This document shows positions 1 through 8,076 of a DNA stretch of 52,841 nucleotides, piece by piece; position 1 is the first letter of the stretch; each line of letters opens with the position of its first letter. A program made the translations under genes and the position numbers. Source of the stretch: an uncultured bacterium (GTDB lineage Bacteria; Bacillota; Clostridia; Oscillospirales; Oscillospiraceae); NCBI GenBank assembly GCA_946056135.1, contig CAMGIN010000005.1, positions 1 through 52,841 on the forward strand, given 5' to 3'. A model generated the notes under the pieces. That model made no database searches. It was given only the letters and a program-made list of their open reading frames with translations, and was not told the origin of the DNA.

Positions 1-61
1 GCAGTACCGTCACAAGGGGCGTCAAGGATGCCGCCCCCTACGAACTGTAAACGATCATTTA
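1..61. repeat. Right half of a GTAGGGG palindromic element plus TAAACGATCATTTA terminal motif
   Basis: Bases 1-58 match 2181-2238 with only three differences. Bases 16-42 are the exact reverse complement of 2146-2172, the left arm of the palindrome further in. The unit ends with TAAACGATCATTTA at 48-61, and the outer motif CGACTGAAT follows at 80-88. The left half would lie outside the window. From 89 to 162 I see nothing else. Confidence 0.8.
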
Positions 62-162
62 TATGAGGAACTTAGGGTACGACTGAATAGTTACTAAACC
101 ACTTTATTTTCGATAGACACCGCCTATGGCGTTATCGTTTCCGTGATTTTCGGAATGGAAGA

Positions 163-393
163 TCAAAGGCTCTCCGTGTTTCCTGCGTTGAGGACATACA
201 CGTAAGACGCGATGCTCTGCGCGCAGCACTCCCGGAAAAAGCCCAGCTTCTCAAACAGGGCAATGCTGGCCCTATTTTCCCGTTCGATCAATGCCACAAT
301 GTCCAGCTCCGGAAGCGTCTCCCGGATGGCCCGGACCACCGCCTGCAAGATCTCAAAGCCATAGCCCCCCTTGGCACGGACGGAAACCATCAA
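163..393 (-). pseudogene. 5'-truncated GNAT N-acetyltransferase remnant
   Basis: The frame encodes only the C-terminal half of a GNAT fold. It begins at the acetyl-CoA-binding loop (RAKGGYGFE, the R/Q-x-x-G-x-G/A region) and continues through the helix and the typical end NRASIALFEKLGFF. A complete GNAT protein has about 140-180 residues; here about 76 remain. Upstream on the minus strand the frame meets a stop within six codons, no ribosome binding site is seen, and the terminator of the MATE gene lies just beyond. I infer a decayed gene whose 5' half was deleted, possibly when the flanking repeats recombined. It is unlikely to be active. Confidence 0.7.
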
Positions 394-460
394 ATACCGG
401 GGACAAAATTATCTTTGCGTGTACCGCTCCATATCCGCCCCACAATAAAATACCTGCCGC

Positions 461-496
461 AAAAATGGCCTACCCATGGGGTAAGCCATTTTTTAT
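461..496 (-). terminator. Intrinsic terminator of the MATE gene
   Basis: Hairpin with arms AAAAATGGC and GCCATTTTT and inner pairing of TACCC with GGGTA, followed on the minus strand by a run of T. It lies 16 bases after the MATE stop codon. Confidence 0.75.
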
Positions 497-511
497 ATGC
501 GCGCATGAGAA

Positions 512-1906
512 TCAGGCAGTACGCTTCATCTCTTCCTTCATGGTCTTTCTCACCTTGCTGAAGCGGTAGGCAATGACAGACATGACCATACCCATGACCC
601 AGGAAATCAGCAGAGAGATGGACAGGGAGAAGGGATGCCCGTGGGGGTATTCCGTGCTTCTGGTGAAGTAGGCCAGAACATACGCAATCGGCACCCGCAG
701 CAGCACGGTGGAGATGATAGAGATCCACATGGGGGTCACGGTGTCGCCCATGCCCCGCATGACGCCGCCCAGCACCTGGGTGATGGACACCGCCAGATAG
801 CCCGCTGCCATAATCCGCATCATCTTGCCCGCCAGAACGATGAGGGCCTCGGTCTCCGTAAAGATGGCAAACAGGTACTTGTTCAGGAACAGCAGTACTA
901 CAGTAATGACGGCGGAGAAGGCCAGCGCAATGGCCGCGCCCTGGCCCACACCCTTGTGGACCCGGTCATATTTGCACGCGCCCACATTCTGTCCGGAATA
1001 AACAGACATTGCCTGGCCGAAGGAGAAGTTGGGCATCATGGCGAAGCCGTCCACCCGCATGATGATGACATTGGCGGCAATGACCATCTCCCCCATGGAG
1101 TTTGTCAGGGACTGGACCACCATCATGGAACAAGCCATGATGGCCTGGGTAATACCAGAGGGAACGCCAATGGTAATAATCCGGCCGGCGATCCGCTTGT
1201 CCAGCCGGATGGTGGACTTGTTCAGATCGAACAGGTCGCCCATGCGCATCAGCTTGATGAAGCAGAAGACAGCGGAAATCCCCTGAGCAATGACCGTCGC
1301 CAGGGCCACGCCGGGAACGCCCATACCGAACTTGGCCACAAACAGCAGATCCAGCACCACGTTCAGAGCCGCCGCCAGCAGCAGGAATCCCAGAGCGGAC
1401 ACCGAGTCTCCCAGGCCCCGGAGCACGCCGGAGAGCATATTATAGAAGAAGAAGCCCGCTATACCGTAGAAGAAGATGTTCAGGTATTCCACGCACCACT
1501 CCAGAATGGAATCCGGTGTGTCCAGCAGGCTCAGCATGGGCCGGGTAATCAGCGGGCCAAAGAGCATAATGACAATACTGGCCACGACAGTCAGGGAGAT
1601 ACAGTTGCCCACATTCTTGGACAGGCCCTCCCGGTCCCGGGCGCCGAAGCTCTGGGAAATGACAATGCCCGCGCCGGTGGAGATACCCACAAACAGCGCC
1701 AGCAGCAGATTCAGGATCGGGCTGGCGCTGCCCACGGCTGCCAGGGCATTGTCGCCCACATAAAGACCTACAATGACGGAATCCGCCGTGTTATATAGCT
1801 GCTGTGCCACATTGCCCAGCAGCATGGGGATGGAGAATTCCAGGATGCGCTTCCATGGCGATCCAATGGTCATGTCCTTGGCCGAAAACAAACTTTTCAA
1901 GCTCAA
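512..1906 (-). CDS. MATE family efflux transporter
   Basis: A 464-residue polytopic membrane protein of the multidrug and toxic compound extrusion family, which exports cationic drugs or metabolites by Na+ or H+ antiport. The N-terminal SIPMLLGNVAQQLYNTADSVIVG segment is the typical first helix pair (short amphipathic lead, then P-x-x-x-x-x-x-x-Q-x-L-Y-N-x-x-D). About twelve hydrophobic segments in two bundles follow, and the length is normal. The start is TTG at 1906, preceded by AGGAGG at 1915-1920 with eight bases between. The gene stands alone, ends in its own terminator, and lies between two direct repeats (1-58 and 2181-2238), so it may form a recombination-prone unit. The substrate cannot be told from sequence. 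Confidence 0.92.
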   Translation of the reverse strand: MSLKSLFSAKDMTIGSPWKRILEFSIPMLLGNVAQQLYNTADSVIVGLYVGDNALAAVGSASPILNLLLALFVGISTGAGIVISQSFGARDREGLSKNVGNCISLTVVASIVIMLFGPLITRPMLSLLDTPDSILEWCVEYLNIFFYGIAGFFFYNMLSGVLRGLGDSVSALGFLLLAAALNVVLDLLFVAKFGMGVPGVALATVIAQGISAVFCFIKLMRMGDLFDLNKSTIRLDKRIAGRIITIGVPSGITQAIMACSMMVVQSLTNSMGEMVIAANVIIMRVDGFAMMPNFSFGQAMSVYSGQNVGACKYDRVHKGVGQGAAIALAFSAVITVVLLFLNKYLFAIFTETEALIVLAGKMMRIMAAGYLAVSITQVLGGVMRGMGDTVTPMWISIISTVLLRVPIAYVLAYFTRSTEYPHGHPFSLSISLLISWVMGMVMSVIAYRFSKVRKTMKEEMKRTA

Positions 1907-2145
1907 AACCGTTTCCTCCTATTTTGTTTTATCGGAAACATTGTATCTTATCTTTCGGCAAAATGCAACCGAATTCCAAAGAACAGGCGCTTTCTACAAA
2001 ACAACCACATCAGGACTGGACAAGGTGCCAATTGACACTGATATCCAGAAAATGGTAAAATGTCAAATACTTCTCTTTCTGATGCAAATAATCGTTCCCA
2101 CAGTATGCTCGATAGAAGGTTACACACAAAAAATGATGCTGTCAG

Positions 2146-2240
2146 CGTAGGGGGCGGCATCCTTGACGCCCCATTTGCACGCAGTACCGTCAAAAGGGGC
2201 GTCAGGGATGCCGCCCCCTACGGACTGTAAACGATCATAT
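2146..2240. repeat. GTAGGGG palindromic element with adjoining TAAACGATCAT motif
   Basis: Two 27-base arms, 2146-2172 and 2196-2222, are inverted copies with one mismatch. Each begins CGTAGGGGGCGGCATCC and ends GACGCCCC. The right side continues into TAAACGATCATAT at 2228-2240. The region 1907-2145 before it holds only the MATE ribosome binding site and no convincing gene. Confidence 0.85.
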
Positions 2241-2277
2241 ACGTCAAAAACCAAACTTCTGCAAAGGAGGACCATGC

Positions 2278-2727
2278 ATGGACAGACGAGAATCCATAGA
2301 ACTGACCATATTGTGTCTCCTCCACCGGGATGGAAAGCTGCTGCTGCAAAACCGGGTCAAGCCGGACTGGCAGGGCTACGCGCTCCCCGGCGGTCATGTG
2401 GAGCCGGGGGAATCCATCGTGGACGCGGTGGTCCGGGAAATGTGGGAGGAAACCGGGCTGACAGTGCTGCACCCGAAGCTGTGCGGCGTGAAGCAGTTCC
2501 CCATCGACGGCGGGCGGTATCTGGTGCTGCTGTTCGAGACGGAGGAATTTACGGGCACTCTGCGATCCTCCGAAGAAGGCAGCATGGAGTGGGTTTCCCG
2601 GGAAATGCTCTGCGAATACCCCACCGTGGAGGATCTGGCCCAGCTTCTGGACGTGATGCTGCGGCCTGACCTGACGGAATTCCAGTACCTGGTGGATGGT
2701 GACAACTGGCAGGTCCGGCTGAGGTAA
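2278..2727 (+). CDS. Nudix hydrolase, MutT-like
   Basis: A 149-residue Nudix protein, which hydrolyses nucleoside diphosphate derivatives using Mg2+; 8-oxo-dGTP clean-up is the usual guess for this size class. The Nudix box GX5EX7REUXEEXGU is intact at residues 39-61: G39, E45, R53-E54, E57-E58 and G60-L61. A strand and LPGG turn precede it as usual. The ATG at 2278 sits seven bases after AAGGAGG (2264-2270). A nearby ATG at 2274 is out of frame and closer, so 2278 is chosen. The radical SAM gene begins five bases after the stop, so the two are probably co-transcribed. Substrate is not determined. Confidence 0.9.
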   Translation: MDRRESIELTILCLLHRDGKLLLQNRVKPDWQGYALPGGHVEPGESIVDAVVREMWEETGLTVLHPKLCGVKQFPIDGGRYLVLLFETEEFTGTLRSSEEGSMEWVSREMLCEYPTVEDLAQLLDVMLRPDLTEFQYLVDGDNWQVRLR

Positions 2728-2732
2728 CGCTT

Positions 2733-3614
2733 ATGCACTATGTAAAAGCAAAAGGGATTCTCTCTGCGGATAACGGCATGAACCTGTACCGGGGATGCCT
2801 CCACGGGTGTATCTATTGTGACTCCCGGAGCCTTTGCTACCAGATGGACCACGTCTTTGAGGATATCGAAGTCAAGGAAAACGCCCTTGCGTTGCTGGAA
2901 CAAGCCCTAAAACGGAAGCGAAAACGCTGCATGATCGGCACCGGAGCCATGACGGATCCTTATCTCCCGCTGGAAGAAAAGCTGTGTCTGACCCGGGGCG
3001 CTCTGGAGCTGATCCGACGCTACGGCTTTGGGGCCGCCGTACTGACCAAATCCGACGCTATTTTGCGGGACCTGGACCTGCTGGCGGACATCAACTGTCA
3101 GGCAAAAGCGGTGGTGCAGATGACCCTGACCACCTATGATGACCGGCTGTGCCGCATTCTGGAGCCCGGAGTCTGCGTCACCTCCCAGCGCATTGCGGCG
3201 CTGAAGGCCTTCCGGGACGCGGGGGTACCCACCATTGTCTGGCTGGACCCCATTCTCCCCTTTCTCAACGACACCCGGGAGAACATCAACGGAATTCTGG
3301 ATGCTTGCATAGATGCCGGGGTCAAAGGCGTGCTGTGCTTCAATATGGGCCTGACCCTGCGCAGCGGCAACCGGGAGTATTTCTACGCCCAGCTGGACCG
3401 CCACTTTCCCGGTCTGAAGGAGCGCTACATCCGTACCTATGGGAATCAATATGAGATAAACAGCCCCCGAAACGCGGAACTGATGGCCCTGTTTCACCGG
3501 CGGTGCGAGCAAAGCGGCATGCTCCACGATGTGGGCGCCATTTTCCGGTATCTTCATGATTTCCCGGAAGAGGAACAATCCGGGCAGATCAGCTTCCTCC
3601 CGGGATCGATGTAA
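2733..3614 (+). CDS. SPL-like radical SAM protein (COG1533 type)
   Basis: A 293-residue radical SAM enzyme. C22, C26 and C29 form the CxxxCxxC cluster motif (RGCLHGCIYCDSR), which binds a 4Fe-4S cluster and SAM. The context NxYRGCxHxCxYC is typical of the spore photoproduct lyase-related/Rv2578c-like group, whose substrates are mostly unknown. The TIM-barrel core follows, with TGAMTDPYLPLE and VVQMTLTTYDD segments. True spore photoproduct lyases are longer and have another conserved Cys, so I do not call it SplB. It begins five bases after the Nudix gene, with GAGG upstream, and is followed by the promoter of the phosphomutase gene. No clear terminator is seen. Confidence 0.85.
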   Translation: MHYVKAKGILSADNGMNLYRGCLHGCIYCDSRSLCYQMDHVFEDIEVKENALALLEQALKRKRKRCMIGTGAMTDPYLPLEEKLCLTRGALELIRRYGFGAAVLTKSDAILRDLDLLADINCQAKAVVQMTLTTYDDRLCRILEPGVCVTSQRIAALKAFRDAGVPTIVWLDPILPFLNDTRENINGILDACIDAGVKGVLCFNMGLTLRSGNREYFYAQLDRHFPGLKERYIRTYGNQYEINSPRNAELMALFHRRCEQSGMLHDVGAIFRYLHDFPEEEQSGQISFLPGSM

Positions 3615-3632
3615 AGAATGTTTAATACAACA

Positions 3633-3661
3633 TTGACAATTCACTGAGAATCGATTATATT
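3633..3661 (+). promoter_or_regulatory. Sigma-A promoter of the phosphomutase gene
   Basis: TTGACA at 3633-3638, 17-base spacer, TATATT at 3656-3661. The region is AT-rich compared with its surroundings and lies about 55 bases before the start codon. Confidence 0.8.
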
Positions 3662-3715
3662 ATATTTGGTTGAATTGTGTAAAAACTCAAATTCTGATAA
3701 GGACAGGTGATTCAC

Positions 3716-5398
3716 ATGTACATGGATGATTATAAGCGCTGGCTGGAAGCCGAGCTGGAAGATCCCGCGCTGACCGAAGAGCTGCAGAAAATTCAGGGCC
3801 AGGATGAGGAAATCAAGGATCGCTTCGCGGTCGCGCTGAAGTTCGGCACCGCCGGTCTTCGCGGCGTGCTGGGCGCCGGCTCCAACCGGATGAACATTTA
3901 CGTCGTCCGTCAGGCCACCCAGGGTCTGGCCAACTGGGTCAAAACCCAGGGCGGCAAGCAGCTGGTCGCCATCTCCTATGACAGCCGTATCAACTCCGAC
4001 GTGTTCGCCAAGACGGCTGCCCAGGTTCTGGCTGCCAACGGCATCAAGGTCCGCATTTATGACGCGCTGATGCCCGTCCCCGCGCTGTCCTTCGCCACCC
4101 GTTACTACGGCGCCAACGCGGGCATCATGGTCACAGCCTCCCACAACCCCGCCAAGTACAACGGCTACAAGGCCTACGGTCCCGACGGCTGCCAGATGAC
4201 CGACGACGCCGCCGCCATCGTCTATGCGGAGATTCAGAAGACCGACATCCTCACCGGCGCCAAGCTGATTTCCTTCGAGGAAGGCATGGAAAAGGGTCTG
4301 ATCGAGTATGTGGGCGACGACTGCAAGGAAGCTCTGTACGATGCCATTAAGGCCCGCTCCGTCCGTCCCGGCCTGTGCAAGACTGCCGGTTTGAAGCTGG
4401 TTTACTCCCCCCTGAACGGCTCCGGCCTGGTGCCCGTCACCCGGGTTCTCCGCGACATCGGCATTGACGACATTACCATCGTTCCCGAGCAGCAGTACCC
4501 CGACGGCAACTTCCCCACCTGCCCCTACCCCAACCCCGAGATCTTCGAGGCTCTGCGGCTGGGTCTGGAGCTGGCCAAAAAGTCCGGCGCGGACCTGATG
4601 CTGGCCACTGACCCCGACGCGGACCGTGTGGGCATCGCCATCAAGTGCCCCGACGGCTCCTACGAGCTGGTCTCCGGCAACGAGGTTGGCGTTCTGCTGC
4701 TGGACTACATCTGTGAAGGCCGCATCGAGAAGGGCACCATGCCCAAGAACGCCGTGGCCGTCAAGTCCATCGTCTCCACCCCCCTGGCCGACGCCGTGGC
4801 CGCCAACTACGGTGTGGAAATGCGCAGCGTGCTCACCGGCTTCAAGTGGATCGGCGACCAGATCGCGGGTCTGGAGGCCAAGGGTGAAGTGGATCGCTTC
4901 ATCTTCGGCTTCGAAGAGAGCTACGGCTACCTGGCTGGCCCCTATGTCCGGGATAAGGACGCCATCATCGGCTCCATGTTGATCTGTGAGATGGCGGCTT
5001 ACTACCGCTCCATCGGCTCCTCCATCAAGGAGCGCCTGGAGGCCATCTACGCCAAGTACGGCCGCTACCTGAACAAGGTGGACTCCTTCGAGTTCCAGGG
5101 CCTTTCCGGCATGGACAAGATGACCGGCATCATGGAGTCCCTGCGGAAGGATCCTCCCAAGGAGATCGGCGGCTACAAGGTCGTGAAAGTCACCGATTAC
5201 AAGAAACCCGAGGAGACCGGTCTGCCCGCGGCCAACGTGCTGATCTACGCTCTGGAAGGCGGCGCCACCGTTGTTGTCCGTCCCTCCGGCACTGAGCCCA
5301 AGATCAAGACCTACTTCACCACCCTGGGCAAGGATCTGGCCGAGGCCCAGGCCCAGAAGGACAAGCTGGCTGAGGCCCTGAAGCCCATCCTGGCATAA
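3716..5398 (+). CDS. pgcA: Phospho-sugar mutase (phosphoglucomutase/phosphomannomutase)
   Basis: A 560-residue alpha-D-phosphohexomutase, interconverting hexose 1- and 6-phosphates, probably glucose-phosphates for glycolipid and wall sugar nucleotides as Bacillus PgcA does. The four family motifs are in order: active-site TASHNP at 140-145 (phospho-Ser142), Mg2+ loop DPDADR near 300, sugar-binding GFEESYG near 398, and phosphate-binding RPSGTEPKIK near 522. The length fits the PgcA class rather than GlmM (about 450). The ATG at 3716 is eight bases after AGGACAGG; an in-frame GTG at 3707 overlaps that site and is less likely. The gene has its own promoter and terminator and very regular codon use, suggesting high expression. 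Confidence 0.92.
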   Translation: MYMDDYKRWLEAELEDPALTEELQKIQGQDEEIKDRFAVALKFGTAGLRGVLGAGSNRMNIYVVRQATQGLANWVKTQGGKQLVAISYDSRINSDVFAKTAAQVLAANGIKVRIYDALMPVPALSFATRYYGANAGIMVTASHNPAKYNGYKAYGPDGCQMTDDAAAIVYAEIQKTDILTGAKLISFEEGMEKGLIEYVGDDCKEALYDAIKARSVRPGLCKTAGLKLVYSPLNGSGLVPVTRVLRDIGIDDITIVPEQQYPDGNFPTCPYPNPEIFEALRLGLELAKKSGADLMLATDPDADRVGIAIKCPDGSYELVSGNEVGVLLLDYICEGRIEKGTMPKNAVAVKSIVSTPLADAVAANYGVEMRSVLTGFKWIGDQIAGLEAKGEVDRFIFGFEESYGYLAGPYVRDKDAIIGSMLICEMAAYYRSIGSSIKERLEAIYAKYGRYLNKVDSFEFQGLSGMDKMTGIMESLRKDPPKEIGGYKVVKVTDYKKPEETGLPAANVLIYALEGGATVVVRPSGTEPKIKTYFTTLGKDLAEAQAQKDKLAEALKPILA

Positions 5399-5435
5399 TC
5401 TCCCCAGATTCTCCGCCTGATACCATAGCAATCCT

Positions 5436-5480
5436 GCCGTCTGCAAATGGTTTTCACGTTTGCAGACGGCATTTCGTTTG
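5436..5480 (+). terminator. Intrinsic terminator after the phosphomutase gene
   Basis: Twelve-base arms GCCGTCTGCAAA (5436-5447) and TTTGCAGACGGC (5459-5470), followed by ATTTCGTTT. Confidence 0.85.
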
Positions 5481-5513
5481 CGGCAGACAATGGTAACGCA
5501 GGCTGTTTTCCTG

Positions 5514-5542
5514 TTGCAATGCCTTTCTTTTTGTGATAGAAT
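5514..5542 (+). promoter_or_regulatory. Promoter of the XRE regulator gene
   Basis: TTGCAA at 5514-5519, 17-base spacer, TAGAAT at 5537-5542, about 29 bases before the start codon. Confidence 0.7.
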
Positions 5543-5570
5543 GTATGTAATTATATGCTGGAGGGAAACC

Positions 5571-6236
5571 ATGGACGACGAGAAGCTGAAATATCAGATC
5601 GGTATGAATATCGCCGCCTATCGGAAGAAGGCCGGACTGACCCAGGCTGGACTTGCCGAAAAGCTGAATTACTCCGATAAGGCTGTTTCCAAGTGGGAAC
5701 GGGGGGAGTCGATCCCCGATGTGCTGACTCTGATGCAGCTGGCAGAGCAGTTCGACATCACCGTGCAGGATCTGCTGGTGGATCCCAACGAGCTGCCCGG
5801 GAACCCGGGCTCCCTGGAGAAGGCCATGACCCAGGTCTCCGAAAAGGCGCTGAAGCGCAAAGCCAACAAAAATGTGATTCTGGGCCTGTCCTCCACCCTG
5901 GTCTGGTTCGTGGCACTGCTGATCTTTGTGATCTTTTCCTCCTTCGATGTGCTGGACCCCTACTGCTGGCTGGTTTTCTTCTATGCCATTCCCGCCAACG
6001 CCATTGTCCTGCTGAGTCTGCGCTCGGCCTGGCATGACTTCCGCTGGAATCAGGGGCTCATCACCATCATCGCCTGGGGCTGTGTGCTCAGCATTTACAT
6101 GACCATCCTGGTGATCTTCCACTACAATTTCTGGAAAATCTTCCTGCTGGGCATTCCGGGACAGATTGCCATTTTCCTGTGGTTCCGTATGTTCCGCCCA
6201 GCCAAAGCATCCACGGAGGGAAAAGAGAATGGATAA
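5571..6236 (+). CDS. XRE-family regulator with four membrane segments
   Basis: A 221-residue protein with an N-terminal Cro/C1-type helix-turn-helix at about 7-62 (MNIAAYRKKAGLTQAGLAE, then YSDKAVSKWERGESIPD, a typical recognition helix). A linker to about residue 100 is followed by four predicted membrane helices at roughly 101-123, 130-150, 162-184 and 190-207. Such membrane-tethered XRE proteins are common in Firmicutes; they are thought to sense the envelope, but the ligand is unknown. ATG 5571 follows GGAGGG (5560-5565) by five bases. The stop overlaps the next gene by eight bases, so translation of the two is probably coupled. It may regulate its own operon. Confidence 0.85.
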   Translation: MDDEKLKYQIGMNIAAYRKKAGLTQAGLAEKLNYSDKAVSKWERGESIPDVLTLMQLAEQFDITVQDLLVDPNELPGNPGSLEKAMTQVSEKALKRKANKNVILGLSSTLVWFVALLIFVIFSSFDVLDPYCWLVFFYAIPANAIVLLSLRSAWHDFRWNQGLITIIAWGCVLSIYMTILVIFHYNFWKIFLLGIPGQIAIFLWFRMFRPAKASTEGKENG

Positions 6237-6762
6237 AAAGGAGCTTCGCCGGACCATCCGGGAGAAAAAGCGGGCTATGACGGAAGACGAGATCGAAAAC
6301 CGCAGCGCGAAACTCGCTCAGCTGCTGTACGCTTCGGATGCCTATCGGAACGCAAAAACCATATACGGCTACCTGCCCTATAACCAGGAGGTCCGCACCG
6401 TGCCCATGCTGGAGCAGGCCCTCCGGGACGGCAAGCGGGTGGCTGTACCCAAGGTCTTCGGCGACGAGATGAAGTTTCTCTATCTGGAGGATCTGACCCA
6501 GGTGGCAAAAGGGTATGCCGGAATCCCGGAGCCCATTGCCGACGGGCCGGAGGCAGAAGACCGAACCGCCCTAGTACTGATGCCCGGACTGGCCTTCGAT
6601 CCCCAGGGCCACCGCATCGGCTACGGCGGAGGCTTCTATGACAAGTTCCTGGCTGCGGAGCCAAACCACCCCACCCTGGCCCTGTGCTATGACTTCCAGC
6701 TTCTGCCTGAACTGGAAACCGAGGAGCACGACATTCCCGTGGACACGGTGCTCTGGGCCTGA
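6229..6762 (+). CDS. fau: 5-formyltetrahydrofolate cyclo-ligase
   Basis: A 177-residue member of the 5-FTHF cyclo-ligase family (MTHFS), which uses ATP to turn 5-formyl-THF into 5,10-methenyl-THF in folate recycling. The family signature GYGGGFYDKFL lies at about 131-141, preceded by VLMPGLAFDPQGHRI, which together form the ATP/folate site. The basic N-terminal helix (KKELRRTIREKKRAM) is also typical. ATG 6229 follows GGAGGG (6215-6220) by eight bases and overlaps the end of the XRE gene. Length is normal. The following gene starts 69 bases later on the same strand. Confidence 0.93.
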   Translation: MDKKELRRTIREKKRAMTEDEIENRSAKLAQLLYASDAYRNAKTIYGYLPYNQEVRTVPMLEQALRDGKRVAVPKVFGDEMKFLYLEDLTQVAKGYAGIPEPIADGPEAEDRTALVLMPGLAFDPQGHRIGYGGGFYDKFLAAEPNHPTLALCYDFQLLPELETEEHDIPVDTVLWA

Positions 6763-6831
6763 CATGCTTCCACACAGACTGCTTTTTCGCAAAGCAATTC
6801 CAACCACACGCAAATTCCAAGGAGAGAAAAA

Positions 6832-7407
6832 ATGGAATTCATCGCAACTTTATTGATTGCCGCCGCTGTATTCGGTATTTGTTTTCTGGTGGACAAAGGG
6901 TTTGCCAAGGCATTCCGAAGCAAAGCCCAGCATCGCTCCGGCCTGGCTGTCCGGGCCAATAAGCGCTACGGCGTTTTCGGCGTAATCCTGACGGTATTGG
7001 GGATCATCGCCGTCTGCATGGGCATTTCTGGAGACAGAGTGCTGCTGATCGGCGGCATCTTTGTACTGGTGCTGGGGCTCTGCCTGGCAGTGTACTACTT
7101 AAGCTTTGGCATCTTCTACGACGGCGAGAGCTTCCTACAGTCCCGCTTCGGAAAGAAGGATGTCACCTACTATTTTGGGGACATCCTCGGCCAGAAGCTG
7201 TATCTGGTCCAGGGCGGCAATATCATTGTGGAGCTGCACATGGCGGACGGCTCTGTTGTGAGTCTGCAGTCCACCATGGACGGCGTCTATCCCTTCCTGG
7301 ACACTGCCTTCGCCGGATGGTGCCTGCAGACCGGCCGGGACCCCCAGACCTGTGACTTCCACGATCCGTCCCAGAGCCTGTGGTTCCCCACTGTGGAGGA
7401 CGCCTGA
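6832..7407 (+). CDS. Uncharacterised membrane protein with a PH-like C-terminal half
   Basis: I do not recognise a named family with certainty. The 191 residues begin with a hydrophobic helix (about 2-20), then a basic stretch, two further membrane helices (about 47-66 and 71-93) and a C-terminal half rich in beta strands (YYFGDILGQKLYLVQGGNIIVELHMADG...) ending in a hydrophilic tail. The pattern resembles small Clostridia membrane proteins with a PH/YcxB-like soluble domain. ATG 6832 follows AAGGAGAG (6819-6826). The DUF1643 gene starts one base after its stop, so the two are translationally linked. Confidence 0.7.
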   Translation: MEFIATLLIAAAVFGICFLVDKGFAKAFRSKAQHRSGLAVRANKRYGVFGVILTVLGIIAVCMGISGDRVLLIGGIFVLVLGLCLAVYYLSFGIFYDGESFLQSRFGKKDVTYYFGDILGQKLYLVQGGNIIVELHMADGSVVSLQSTMDGVYPFLDTAFAGWCLQTGRDPQTCDFHDPSQSLWFPTVEDA

Positions 7408-7408
7408 T

Positions 7409-8023
7409 ATGCCGCACATTCCCAAGGGTACCACTGCACAGATCGAGCTGGTGACTTTTCAGCAGGCCCTGGCTGCCGCCAACACGCCGTCGGAGGAATA
7501 TGACATTGCCAAATGGCTCTATGCCCCGAACTTCTACTCGGAATACCGTTATATTCTGGGTACCCGTGGCAAGAATCCACTGATCTGCATTGGCATCAAC
7601 CCCTCCACCGCCCGGCCCGACGCTTTGGACAACACCCTGAAGTCCGTGGAGCGCATCGCTCTGGGCAATGGATTTGACAGCTTTCTCATGTTCAACGTCT
7701 ACGCCCAGCGGGCCACCAGCCCGGATGACATGGAGAGAGAATGCAACCCCTTGCTCCACAAGGAAAATCTGGAAGCCTTCCGCTATGTGCTGTCCATTTC
7801 GGAAAATCCCTCTGTCTGGGCCGCCTGGGGAGCCATCATCGAAAAGCGGAAATATCTGCCCCAGTGCGTCCGGGATATGGTGCTGGCCGGGGAGGAATTC
7901 GGGGCCAACTGGTACTGCGCCGGAGCCATTACCAAGAAGGGGCATCCCCACCACCCGCTGTACTTAAGGAAGGACGAAACACTCAAGCCCTTTGATGTGA
8001 AAACATACCTGAACAATCTGTAG
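7409..8023 (+). CDS. DUF1643 domain-containing protein
   Basis: A 204-residue protein of the DUF1643 family, found across bacteria and phages, with no proven activity. Family marks are RYILGTRGKNPLICIGINPSTARPD near the middle, the DNTLKSVERIALGNGFDSFLMFNVYAQRAT block, and the end KKGHPHHPLYLRKDE. The conserved N-P-S-x-A and G-H-P-x-H-P-L-Y motifs look like a catalytic or ligand site. ATG 7409 lies one base after the preceding stop and eight after GGAGGA. The last conserved feature before the stop is intact, so the protein is full length. A 26-base perfect palindrome follows. Confidence 0.85.
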   Translation: MPHIPKGTTAQIELVTFQQALAAANTPSEEYDIAKWLYAPNFYSEYRYILGTRGKNPLICIGINPSTARPDALDNTLKSVERIALGNGFDSFLMFNVYAQRATSPDDMERECNPLLHKENLEAFRYVLSISENPSVWAAWGAIIEKRKYLPQCVRDMVLAGEEFGANWYCAGAITKKGHPHHPLYLRKDETLKPFDVKTYLNNL

Positions 8024-8029
8024 CATTTT

Positions 8030-8055
8030 CGCAGCGGGGGAATTCCCCCGCTGCG
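8030..8055 (+). terminator. Perfect 26-base palindromic hairpin between DUF1643 and yfcE
   Basis: Each arm reads CGCAGCGGGGGAA and the sequence is its own reverse complement. There is no T-tract; the yfcE ribosome binding site begins eight bases later. It may be a weak terminator or an mRNA stability element rather than a full stop. Confidence 0.5.
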
Positions 8056-8076
8056 TCCATATAAGGAGGATTCCTA

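Noticed and set aside
163-393. Intact small acetyltransferase
   Set aside because: Only the C-terminal half of the fold is present and a stop lies just upstream in frame.
635-1798. Plus-strand open frame across the first MATE gene
   Set aside because: Composition is His/Gln/Gly-rich and typical of the complement of a membrane protein gene; no start signals.
3641-5572. Long minus-strand open frame opposite the phosphomutase gene
   Set aside because: Same codon-bias shadow; it overlaps a promoter and terminator of the real gene and has no recognisable domain.
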